From: Orthonyx spaldingii | Lineage: Eukaryota; Chordata; Aves; Passeriformes; Orthonychidae | Assembly: GCA_013397795.1 (NCBI GenBank) | Contig: VZTJ01005701.1 | Span: 327,586-391,585, forward strand | Reading direction: 5' to 3' | Length of the DNA: 64,000 bases | Shown: in pieces, positions 1 to 10,352 of the stretch | How positions within the stretch are numbered: the first letter of the stretch is position 1 | Layout: each line of letters starts with the position of its first letter | Made by a program: the position numbers and the translations under genes | Notes under the pieces: generated by a model | The model's input: only the letters and a program-made list of their open reading frames with translations | What the model was told of the DNA's origin: nothing | Database searches by the model: none

Positions 1-34
1 AGGTGAGGAGTGGAGAGGAGAGGAGAGGAGAGGA
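1..34. repeat. Imperfect (AGGAG)n simple repeat, cut by the window start
   Basis: The first 34 bases are an all-purine run apart from two T residues, with a clean AGGAG pentamer from about base 12 on. The array probably continues to the left of the window, so its full length is unknown. Confidence 0.75.
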
Positions 35-847
35 CCCAGGGCTGTGTTTAAATGACAAGCCCCATACTTCCTGTGATTTTCATTTGGCTGCAGAAGAAAG
101 GCAGATGGTCACATTGTCTGCCTTACCCAGAGCAAGGCGCCTGTTTATGCAAACCTTTGAAGATCTGGCAATGTGCAAATCCCAGGCTGGGGCAGCCCAA
201 AACCACATTTGTGCAAAAGGCTCTGTGAAACGAAACAAAATAGTACCAGCTGTGGGCATTAACTGTCAACATGGAAACAACCCTCCAACCCCTGGCACAT
301 ATGCTGGGTATTTTCGAGGATGGGGTGAGTGATATTCAAAGGAAAAAGCTGCAGCTGCCCCAAGATCCCCCCAGTCTGTCCAATTAATATTCTTTCTCAT
401 TAAAACTGCCATTAACCTGCTTGTTAAATTATCATGTTTATTAATAAAAAAACTAAAACACACACATACCCTGTAATGACAGAGCATCAAACAAGGAAAA
501 AAATAAATGCTAATTTCAAGTGAAGGCGTGAAGAGGTCAGCAGTATTTTATCCTGTTATTACTGCCTCCTCCATATGGTTATATTTTCCATTTTGTTTTT
601 TCTGTGACAAGAGGTGAAGACCCAGGAATGCATGAACATGATTAATTATTTGCAGAAAAATAACTTCTCAAACTTTTACAGTTTAAATGGAAAGGGGAAA
701 AAACCACTCAGTGTGAGAAGCGCTGGAGAGCAGGCAGGGAAACAAAGGAGGAAGAACAGACATTGCAGAACGGTGTGGTTTATTCTTACCTGCCTGCCAG
801 TCACTTCCCTTGGTGACAACACGGAGAAAAAGCTGAGAAAAAGTTAT
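35..847. other. Unique non-coding sequence
   Basis: No repeat family or known gene is recognisable here. The segment from 131 to 324 has an exon-like arrangement, described as a separate weak candidate. The rest is AT-rich with several short A and T runs. Confidence 0.5.
131..324 (+). other. Weak exon-like segment (not recognised)
   Basis: A pyrimidine-containing stretch ends in CCCAG at 130, and a donor-like GGTGAGT follows at 324-330. One forward frame stays open across the 194 bases and also upstream to the window edge. The translation resembles no family I know and has no obvious domain, signal peptide or membrane segment. A GTGAGT is expected about once per 4 kb per strand, so this is probably coincidence. 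Confidence 0.1.
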
Positions 848-960
848 AGCACCACAGAATCACAGAATCATGGAATATCTGAGTGGGAAGGGACCTGCAA
901 GGATCATTGAGTCCAACTCCTGGACCTGCACAAAACCAGCCGCTGGAATCCCTCAGTGTG
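848..960 (-). mobile_element. CR1 LINE fragment, 3' end
   Basis: Read on the plus strand it begins with the inverted CR1 tail (CACAGAATCACAGAATC), then GGGAAGGGACC and ATCATTGAGTCCAACTCC. These are the reverse complement of the terminal 3' UTR of an avian CR1. The subfamily wording (TGAGTGGGAAGGGACC, then TGGACCTGCACA) differs from the younger copies at 13 and 14 kb. Similarity fades near base 960, and no ORF2 sequence is present. Confidence 0.85.
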
Positions 961-1923
961 CCAAGACAAAGGTTCATGGGTTTGGTCTCCAAAAAGGAAT
1001 CCTCTCAGAGAGCCCAATCCCTCCCGTTTCCAGCAGCTCTCCCACTTTCAGGTGCAGAAGATGCCAGCTGAACTCTGTTCCACTGTGTGGCCTTGTCCCT
1101 GCTCTCAGCAGTTGCACTCGTGCTGCTTCTCTTCACCTGAATTGGAGTGTTCATAGGTGTGATTTGGGGTACAACTGGAATCTGCTGTTTTGTTACGACT
1201 TTTCCTGTTCCAGCCCAAATCCCAGAGATTAATTTTTTATCTCATCAGCCAAACTGCAAATTCCAGCTCTGTGGGGGAAACATCCCTTCCCAGGAGGTAC
1301 AAACCATGGTGTGAACCATTTACAGGGTGTGTCTGCCCCAGCCCCGCAGCCCTGAGCTCAGAGGGGCCGTTCGTGTCAGCTGGAGGGTGTTGGGGGCTGC
1401 AGCAATGGGGGAGACAGAACACAAGTGCATCCACTACCAATACAGAGCATATTAATATTTTAATTAGGCCTATAATTAACTGATTTGCTGTCGTCAGCTC
1501 CTGTGGCAGGCAGGAAAGGCCAGTGCTGTGATTGCAAGGTATTAATCACTCAGATGGGTGAGGAGCTCCCTGCACAGCCACACAAACTTTGCTGGGTGTG
1601 AGTGGAATGAAATGAAACCTTTAAAATGAAAAAACCAGTGGGATTTTCTCAAGGGTCCCTCCTTCCCGAGGGCCGGGCCGGTGCCATCCCACCCTCCTGC
1701 AAGCCCCCGGCGGCCACCTCCAGCTTGGGAGCAGCCCCAAGGGCACGGCCACCAAGGGGAACAACAAGGCAGGACAGAGGGAGCAGCATCCCCACAGCTG
1801 TCACCTGGCTGCCAGGGCTCAGGAGGAATTTCCTCCCTCGGGCTCACACCTTCCCAGCGCTGCCAGACCGTGCTGCGCCCGTGGGGACACGCGGGTGCTG
1901 GACGGGTCGGATGCTCCCGTGGT
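961..1923. other. Unique sequence, GC-rich toward the right
   Basis: Nothing recognisable. From about 1650 the composition becomes GC-rich. Long overlapping open frames appear on both strands there, which is typical of stop-poor GC-rich DNA rather than of a gene. No CpG-island-sized promoter is evident. Confidence 0.5.
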
Positions 1924-2003
1924 GCTCAGATCCCGGTTCTCTGTGGGACTGCCCAGACTCCCGGTTCTCTCCGTTCCTGCTCAGATCCCGGTTCTCTCCT
2001 GTC
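1924..2003. repeat. Short minisatellite, about 27.5-bp period, 3 copies
   Basis: The core CCCGGTTCTCT occurs at 1932-1942, 1960-1970 and 1987-1997. The outer two copies share the longer block GCTCAGATCCCGGTTCTCT. Spacing between cores is 28 and 27 bases. Confidence 0.8.
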
Positions 2004-2048
2004 CCAGCTGGACGTGGCAGCACCTCGGCTGGGAGTCTGTGGTGACTG

Positions 2049-2095
2049 CCAGCAGTGCCAGCAGCCGGTCAGTGCCAGCAGCCGGTCAGTGCCAG
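2049..2095. repeat. 17-bp tandem duplication
   Basis: The 17-mer GTGCCAGCAGCCGGTCA occurs at 2055-2071 and again, identically, at 2072-2088, with partial copies on both sides. It lies about 50 bases from the previous minisatellite, so this GC-rich patch is a local hotspot for tandem duplication. Confidence 0.85.
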
Positions 2096-3589
2096 GACCC
2101 CCAGGACACTGCTCAGGACCTTTAGACATGAGGGGTGGTGTCAGTCCCAGCTGTTCACTTTGGGTGCTGCCCTCCTGCAGCCCAATGAACTCCAAGCCAT
2201 CCACAACGTCCTCTTCCCGGAGAAACTCGGCCTTGTTTCTAGCAAGAGTCTGTAATCATGATCGACTGCAGTAGCTTTATTCCCATAGCAAAAAATATCC
2301 ATCACACTGAAGGATTTTTTAGAGTGCTTTGGATTCACTTACATAATTTTCCCCACAAAGGCCCTTGTGAGGAGTTGGATAACAACAATAAAAAGATCCT
2401 TTATTCTCTTTAGCATTATGCAGCATGTATAATACAGCACACATGTTTCTATGTAGCAACTCTGCATTTCTTTTCTAAAAGACTGACTTTTCATCCACAT
2501 CATAAGTTAAATATCCTGCATTTCCTGTAAGAATTCAATCCCACCCACCTCAGTAAAATTTGTGTCACCTTGCAATCATATTTAATAATATTGCTGAGAA
2601 TAAAAGTCTGGTTACACGCACTGAGTGGTGCACTAACAGAGATGTAGGAAACCTTTAGGGAATGCAAGCCAGAAAGTGGAGCCTCGCTGGGAACGATGTC
2701 AATGGAAAAAAACGTGGTGTGTTTGTGTAAAAATGTTAATTTGCTCCATAAATGAGGCAAAATAAACACATACAGGAAATGCCATTATTCCCTTGACAAT
2801 GAGGTTAAATAAGTACTTGATGGGTAGTTCTCAAAGGCATTTGTGTACAGGAGAGATACTTATCACAGTGCATGATGTTATGGATGGTAATAGAATTAAA
2901 ATGAATTAAAACTCAGCTGCTATCTGTGCGGGGGGAAAAAGCCTGAGATATTAAAGCAAAGAGGATCAATTTCTGCCTTCCTAATTGGAAATTTTTAGTA
3001 TGAGTGAAATTATGCAAAAATCACTGTCCTTTAATTTTCTTTGGTTTTCAGTGCTGTGAAGATCCAAGAAGCTCAAGTCAAATGTAATTTCAGCTGCCAG
3101 AGCTGGGCAGGAAAATTGTTACCGAGCAAAGAAAAGGAGAGAAAAAAACCCCCAAGCCCTGAGCCTATCTCTGGGTGATCATTTGCAATCCCTGTTCAAG
3201 GCTGCAAGCAAACAAATTCTCACACTTCATGATTAATTACCAGCAAAGGTCAGAATGGAGCTCTTCCCTCCCTCCTCTCAGGCCTTGTTTCCACAGCTGA
3301 CAAGGGAGGGAGGGCACTGTGATTAATCCCCAAATCCTTCCCTCCTCAGGGAGGGTAAACAAGGACTCAAAATCTCCTTGTAGCCAAGGTGTTTCTGTCC
3401 AGCCCGAGGAACTCTGGATCGAGACTTGTGTTCCAGCCCCTTCCCCAGCTCCGTTCCCTGCCCTGGACACGCTCCAGCCCCTCCAGGTCTCTCTTGTCCT
3501 GAGGAGCTCAGAACTGACCCCAGGACTGGAGGTGCCCCAGCAGTGGCCAGCACAGGCGACAGCAACTGCCCTGGTCCAGTGGCCACACT
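2096..3589. other. Unique, mostly AT-rich sequence
   Basis: No gene or repeat family was recognised. About 2260-3240 is AT-rich with many short A/T runs. At 3261-3312 a pyrimidine block (CTTCCCTCCCTCC) is followed by a purine block (AAGGGAGGGAGGG), an inverted-repeat-like pair that could form a GC-rich hairpin. Confidence 0.5.
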
Positions 3590-3880
3590 GTGGCTGGTAC
3601 AGCCCAGGTGCCGCTGGCCTTCTTGCTCACCTGGGCACACCTGGGCTGATGTTCAGCTCCTGCCGACCAGAACCCTAGGTCCTTTCCTGCTGGGCAGCTT
3701 TCCAGCCATTCTTCCCCAAATCTGGAGCATTCCACAGGGTTGTTGTGACACAAGTGCCGGACTTGGCACTTGGCCATGCTGAATGGCACAAAATTGGCCT
3801 TGGCCGATGGATCCAGCCTGTCCAGACCACTCTGCAGAGCCTTCTGCCCTCACATGAATCAACTCTCCCACACAAACTGC
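3590..3880 (-). mobile_element. CR1 LINE fragment, internal 3' UTR
   Basis: On the plus strand this reads, in order, GCTGGCCTTCTTGCTCACC, TGGGCACACCTGGGCTGATG, the block around GGTCCTTTCCTGCTGGGCAG, GGGTTGTTGTGACACAAGTG, GATGGATCCAGCCTGTCCAG and CTCTGCAGAGCCTTC. That is the reverse complement of the upstream part of the avian CR1 3' UTR, not the terminal tail. The 3' terminal repeat is missing, so this copy is truncated at both ends and more diverged than the other copies. Confidence 0.85.
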
Positions 3881-4929
3881 TGGATCCAGCCTGCCCAGAG
3901 CCAGTGGCAGGGATGATTCCCTGATACTACAGTAGTATTACACTTACTGTAGGCTCCTATAGTAATTATTCTCGTTCTTAAATAGTAGAATAAAACTTAG
4001 AGCTAGAGTCTATTTAAAGTGAAAATTAGATCCACCTCCTGCCTGGCAGAGTTGAATTAAGAACTTTTTATCCTGATTTTATCATACTTTTTTTATCACT
4101 TTCCTCCTTTTTATCATACTTTCCCTTTTATCTATGGTTTTACTTTTGCCCCAGATAGGGAATTTATTTATTCTGAGAGGACTGGACATGACACTTTCAG
4201 CTGGGCAGGGGATCACTGGCCATTAGGGACCATTTTGGGTAGAGAAGGAGTCTGGTACTGTTGGAAAAGTGCACCAGGACTTTCTCAAAGTGTGTAAGAA
4301 CAAGAAACACAGAGTGTTCTGGGTTAGTTTCTCATTTAATTCAATGCAGCAGTTGATTTTTCAGTGCTGAGCAGTCGGACACCTCCTGCAGCTGGGAGAG
4401 TTAATGCTCGGGAATGTTTGGGTGAGCACCGAGACCACCCTGAACTGTTCCACTGCAACCAGTACCCGTCATGGGATGTGGTGGATGCACTGCTCAGCCA
4501 ACACCCCATGGAAGGGGTGTCTCACACCCTCCTGTCACCTGGGCTTGGGCCATGTTTTGCTTTTGCAGGAGAGCAATCAGGGAACACAGCACCGTGGGCA
4601 GATTTGTTCCCGAGTAGGCAGAGTAATTTACTGTTCTGCTGGATTTTGGCACTGCAGATAAACACATACCTGTGCCCATATGTGTGGAGGGAGATCTGAG
4701 GAGATAGACTGCACCAGGGTAACGACAGTGATCTCAACCTCGGGAGAAAGACACTGAGCGAATATATCAATTACGAGCATATTAATGTCATGGGGAGACA
4801 CTCTGTGATGTTTGTGGTCATTCTTAATCCAATAAAATTGCCTGGGGTTTTATCTATGAATTTAGAATATGATAAAAAAATGACTTCAGGAAACGAAGAT
4901 GAAAGGGTTCTTTTTTTAGCCTCTCTCAG

Positions 4930-5045
4930 AGCTGCATATCAAATTGTTCGGGGGGAAGCAGGAGATGTTTACTTCTGCCAGTCCTGCCGATTCAGGTCAA
5001 GCTGTGAAAGACCAAGTTATCTTTTTGCGGGCTGTCTGATGAAAG
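4930..5045 (+). other. Weak candidate exon (not recognised)
   Basis: A pyrimidine-rich tract (TTCTTTTTTTAGCCTCTCTCAG) ends in a good acceptor at 4929. The 116 bases that follow end in AAAG, and the strong donor GTAAGA starts at 5046. One forward frame is open through the segment and encodes a small cysteine cluster (FCQSCRFRSSC). The spacing matches no zinc-binding family I can name. It could be an exon of a long non-coding RNA, an exon of a gene extending beyond the window, or chance. Confidence 0.15.
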
Positions 5046-7689
5046 GTAAGATAAAAGCAGAGCAGGGATGGAGCTTAGATCTCCCTGTGTGTGTGTCAGG
5101 CTCTGCCCCATCCCCACCCCAGTGCTGTCGGGGCGCTGGACCCAGGCGCTGGCCCAAGCCCCTCAGCCCTCGGAGGGGAGGGTCACTGCTGGCTGTCACC
5201 TGCATTGGCCCAGAACTGTGTCTTAGGTGTGAGAAGCTTTTCTGTTCCTGAATAACCCTGGCTCCTGAGCTGCCCCCGTGTCTGTCTGGACCAGTATCCT
5301 CCCTGTGGTATCCTCCCTCCTACCCAACGTTCTCTCATCGCAATGAGCAGCAGAACTTGCAAAGAAACATTTTCTTTAGAATTTTAATTTACTGTCTCTC
5401 ACCCTCACTGAATCTATATTTATCCCTGTACGTGAGAAGAGGGAAACAACAAGATCTCTTACGCTGGTGTTTATGTCGCCCCGACTACTCAGGATGCTGC
5501 TCTGGATTGCAGAACATGGAACATCAAAGGCCAGGCTGGGAGGGCTGGCGTGGCCCTTCCTGAGACCCTCACCGGAGATCACTGGAAGCACAGCATTGCC
5601 CAGTCACCCTCGACTCAAAGTTCAGACCAGCCTCGCTGACCCAAGGGCAGCTCCTCCCCCAGGATTCCCAGTCCAGAACCCCTCCCAACCCAAACCCACT
5701 GCTCTGCCTGCGCCTCCAGCACCAACTGGGAGCGACTGGGATCGCTGCCTCCCACGGCATCCAAACACTTGATTTTTCTATTTACATTTGTTCTGCACAG
5801 AGGATAAAGCCAAGAACATTCCTGTTTATGTTCTATTTCTCTTTTTGACATTTTTATTAGAAGAAAAGCAATGAGAAATGGGTGTGCTCCAAAAGGACTT
5901 GGAAGTAGGATTCAGTCTCCAGCAACAGTGTGGATACAGGCTGAAAAACCAGATTGTGAAATGGTGCTGTCTGGTCAGTGGCTCCAGGAAGTTGAAATTC
6001 AATGAAACTTCACACCTTTTTAGTTTTTAAATGGAAATAAAGTAAGAAAAGAAGAATCAATGTCATTTGTGTTTCCTCTCTGTCTATAGAATACAGTATG
6101 TGAGACAGGAGCCACGGCACTGGCAGGAATCTGTTTGGGATCTGCAGCTGGTCACCAGTGCTGTATCCCACAGCACTTGTTGAGCCAGTCACCACTAATG
6201 AAGCACACAACGTTCCCTCAGCCTGTCCTCTGCCAGCTGCAGACCCTTGTTCCCAGGAAAGCTCTGCACCCCCATCCTCCTGCAGCGCCAGGCGGGTGAT
6301 GCTGCTCCGCCAGGGCTCCGAGAGCCTGGCAGGGCTGGCCTGATCCCCCCTGCTCCTGCTGCTGCTTCCTCGGGCCCCTGGTGCATGGTCCTGCCTGCCC
6401 TAGAAGCTCATCCCAATTGCCTTACTCCAGTGCTTGTGATCATCCTGGGAACTCTGTGCCATGGTCCCGCTCCTCCTGCACTGATGAGATCTCTCCACTT
6501 TGCATTGCCACCAAATTTCCCTCTTTCTCTGCCCAAGTCATTAATCAAATTTTAAAGAAGTCTCGTTAAGGAGCCCTGAGGAAGGTCCCTGATGGCTTTC
6601 ACAGCCTGGCACACGTCCTCCCTCATTAACAGTGGTCCTGACCCCGCTCTCCCCATCCTGCCTGGCTGTTCCCTGGGCATTCACTCTCACAGCCTCCGTG
6701 CTCCTCACGGGCACCAAATGCCCTGGAGTGTGGGGACAGTCCCAAAATCATGGAGCAGAGGTTTTATTCTCTTTGCGCCTCCTCCCTCCTGTCACCCTGC
6801 AGTGGAAGAAACCTCACCAAAACACAGAAGATGTCAATCCAGCCCCTTCTCCTGCCTGGCAGGAGGTGGCCCAGGCCACCTCACCTACCTGAAGAGAGGC
6901 AAACGCTCATTTATTAAAACCAGAAACTACAGCATTTAAATAAAATAACCCCCAGAGGTAGGGCCCTAATGATATTTTTAAAAGTTGTGCCACCTCAAAA
7001 TAAATTTTTAAACTTCCTATGTCAAATCCATTTTATTGCTGTAAAGGAGCTCAAGTATTTTTAATTTTAGAAGTTCATATATCCTCCCATTTGATTTTTA
7101 TGATTAAACAGGGCAAAAACTTGTGGCAATCACCTACTTGCCTTCAATTGCATGCATTATAGCAATGAAATCAAACCACACTCTGCTGTGATTTGCTGGA
7201 TTATTAATAGTGCTGCCAAGCTCATTATAATATAATTTAAAGACAGATCTAGCACAGACGTGTGAAGGATGGTCTGAGATCAGGGCCTACAGCAAATTGC
7301 TTGAATCTTGATCTAATTACCCCAGAACAGCCACTGTTACCAGCAGTTCATGTGTGGCAGGGAACTTGTGAAAATTGAATTGGTGTAAAAACTGGGAGGG
7401 GCAAGGAGACGTTCGGGTGTTTGCCCCACGAGCGGGGGATAAATGAACAGCGAGAGGTCCTGGACCCCCAAGGCGCCTCCCTTGCTCCTCCCCAGTGCAG
7501 GATTTTGGCAGCTGTGGGAATGTGGAGGTTTCCCTGCGCTGGCTGAACGCAGCGGGAGCGGCTCCGAGGGCTGTGAGTGAGCGGCACAGCCAGGATTATT
7601 CATGTCTAAAGTTCAACTACACTTTAAAGCAGCAATTGAACTGTTTGACCTCCACCAAATGCTTTGCCTGGCTGCAAACTGCAAGGCAG

Positions 7690-7970
7690 AGGATAAATCC
7701 ATGAGTTCTAGTAGGCAGTTGAGTCATAATCACTTCAGGATCCAATACATAACCGAATATTGTTCTTAATTAATGAGACAATTAGACTTTGATTATGGCA
7801 CTACAGTGCCCATTACCATTTTTATCTATCATGACCCTCTTGTACAAAGCATCCTTATATGCTGCTGTATTTCTGTCTGGCATAATATTGGATAATAATT
7901 TATATAATGGCACGGACTAGATGAGCATTCAAATCATCTGCGCTACGATCCCGTAAGGAGCAGCCAAAAC
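7690..7970. promoter_or_regulatory. Possible conserved non-coding element (AT-rich, TAAT cores)
   Basis: This stretch is AT-rich but not simple sequence. It contains clustered homeodomain-type cores, including TAATTAAT at 7767-7774 and an ATTAG a few bases downstream, then GATTATGG and GATAATAATTTATATAATGG. It has no repeat similarity. Such segments in vertebrate gene deserts are often deeply conserved enhancers, but conservation cannot be seen from one sequence. Confidence 0.2.
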
Positions 7971-10222
7971 AGCCCAGAAGTGAGTGATGTGCTGGGTGAC
8001 CCCAAGGGAAGGACACCCAAGGGGCTCTGCAGTGCTGCCAGGTGATTGTGCAGTGCCAGGGCGGTCACTGGGCCCTGTGCTGTGACCTCCCTGCACCCCG
8101 GAGCACTGGGCACTGCCAGGCTGTGCCACACTCTGCACCTGCCTCCACACCTTCCTCTTCCCCTCCACCCCACTTCACCTTGGCCTTGGCCATCCCCCCG
8201 TGGTTTGGTGTTTTTGACCTCTCGGCTGCCTCTGCCACCCCCCCGGTTCAGTGTTTGGCCTCTCAGCTCCCCAGGCAGGGTTTGCACCAGGAGTCCCCTC
8301 CCCACTCTGGGGCCAGTGCTCCCCCAGGACCCCCAGCACGAGTCCCCCAGAGCCGTCTCTGTTTCCTCCCCTCAGCCATGACCCAGGCTTTGTGTGCAGG
8401 CTCTTATGGAACTCAGCACCAAGGGAAATGGGGATAAATAAACGACACCGTGCCTTGCCTAATGCCATGTCCTTGTGAACAGGCATCATCCAGTGATGTG
8501 TAAAACACACAAAAAGCTCTACCTGCAGTGTTGGGGAGGAGAGGGAGGTTTCCTCTAGCATGTGGATTTATTGTTCTGCCATGAACTCAAACATTTGCTA
8601 TTTAAATTCTTTGCCTCAGCATCCAGAGAAAACAAAGCCGGCAATTCAAAGTGCCTGTATATTAATATTTCTCAGGTTTCCTAATGCTTATGGAGATCAA
8701 ATCCACTACTGCTGTGCCAGCTTTCATTTCATACAAGGTTTCCCATCAAAGCCAATTTTTATTCAACAAGTCAAGCAAAGTGCAGGCACTGGCACGTCCA
8801 GAGACCCTGGAATAAATCAGTGGGAATGGGAAGGTGAAACCCCAGCTGGTCAGAGCATCCCTGCTCCAGTTGTCACTTCAGACATGCAGGTACCACCTCC
8901 AAATCTCTCTCTGATGGTTCACAATGCCTGGACCATCACAGACGCTGCCAGACCCACTCGTGGTGTTTTCCACGGTGCTGTGCCGTTGTGCACCTCTGCA
9001 AACACACACCTGACCCTGCTGGATGGGAAAGCCCTGCAGATGTTCATCAGCTCAGGGAAAAAGATGCCGTGTTTCAGCTGCTGTGTAACCAAAACCAGGG
9101 AATCATGGACCATTTTACTTCAGCTGGCAGCCAGTGCTGCAAGAAAACACAACTGTCCCTCCAATGGGGGCTGGAGTTGGTGACCACACCATGAGCTCTG
9201 CAGTTCTCAGAGCTGCCTGACAGGACTTTAGAGAGAAATAATCAAAATTTTTACAGATTTTATTTAAGCCAGGAATTATTTCACTTCTGACTTCTCATGC
9301 CTTCAGAGAGCTATTCCCACAGACACATAACAGTAATCTAGGAAGAATAAAAACCTTTCATACCTTATGGAAGCCTCTAGAGAACTCCAGGATGAGCCAT
9401 TCACTGCAATGCCTTTGATGGGCAGCTGTCAGTCCCCCCTTTCTGCTGGTCCTGTGAGCACTCCCAGTGATGGGGGTGAGAATGGAAACTGCACAGTGGG
9501 AAACCGTGGGTTTGGATGGAAGGTGTGGAATGGAAATAACTGACATAAACTTAGCATCAGGTAATTGGTGGAGGGTTGAACAATGTTAATTGCCAGGTGA
9601 CAGACTGGACACCACAGTGCCTGTGGACAGTCACTCCCTGTCTCTGGAGACGTGGGTTCTGATCTTGATCTTCATTGCAAATTAATTTTCATCTGATGGC
9701 TGCTCCTGCACCTCTGCTCACATTAAACACACGCCCCTCAGCAGCTCTTGGTGCTGCCAGTCCAGTGCCAGGCCTGCACCGGCGATCCAGGGAAGCTGAG
9801 CCATGGTGTGATGGCTCTGTCCCCCCAGGACGTGGTCAGTGTCATGCCCACTGACCCCGTGTGCAGGCAGAGCTCGGGGCTCTGCTGCACCCAGAGCAGA
9901 AATCTGCAGGAGCTGAATGAGTTGCCAGGATATGGAACTTGAAAGGGAACACAATTCAAGGGAAGGTGAACCAGAAGTCCAAGGCAGAGCACAGGGGCTG
10001 GTGGTGGCTGTGCCAGAGCTGCCACATCACCGAGCTGTGCTGCCAAGGAAGGTGTGACAACGTGAGGACATCTCGTGGCACCGTGTGAGCCTTGTGAGCT
10101 GGAGAGGAAACCTGCAACCACACCAACCCTGCCCAGGGAGAGATTTGGAAAGGAGAGAGTGACTGGCAGCCACAGAGAGGTGGGACTCTTCCCCTTCTCC
10201 AGTGAGTGAGGTGTTGTCCCTG

Positions 10223-10352
10223 AAATGTCCAAGGCCAGGTTGGATGGGGCTTGGAGCAGCCTGGGACAGTGGAAGGTGTCCCTGCCCTTGGCAGGTGGAA
10301 TGAGATGCATTTTGAGATCTCTCCCAACCCAAACCCGTCTGGGATTCTGTGA
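10223..10352 (+). mobile_element. CR1 LINE fragment, 3' end
   Basis: Forward-strand CR1 tail. The blocks AAGGCCAGGTTGGATGGGGC, TTGGAGCAGCCTGGGACAGT, GGAAGGTGTCCCTGCCCTTG and CTCCCAACCCAAACCCGTC occur in that order, ending in GGGATTCTGTGA. About 130 bases are retained. The 5' truncation lies just downstream of the segment that would read CAGGGATCCAGG on the other strand. Confidence 0.9.

Larger units (their letters stand above)
3881..10222. other. 6.3 kb of unique sequence without recognisable repeats
   Basis: No gene or CR1 copy was recognised in this stretch. It alternates between AT-rich segments (3920-4160, 6900-7320, 7690-7930, 9230-9350) and GC-richer ones (6200-6900, 8000-8420). A 207-codon open frame at 8560-9183 shows no family resemblance and no initiation context. 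A weak exon-like segment lies at 4930-5045 and a homeodomain-core-rich AT segment at 7690-7970; both are listed separately. Confidence 0.5.

Noticed and set aside
2049..2095. Direct repeats considered as a CRISPR-like array
   Set aside because: Units are contiguous without spacers, and the host is clearly a vertebrate genome.
1681..2274. 197-codon forward open frame
   Set aside because: GC-rich, stop-poor sequence crossing two tandem repeats; overlapping open frames exist on both strands.
8560..9183. 207-codon forward open frame in unique sequence
   Set aside because: No recognisable domain, signal or splice context; one frame of this size is plausible by chance in 64 kb.
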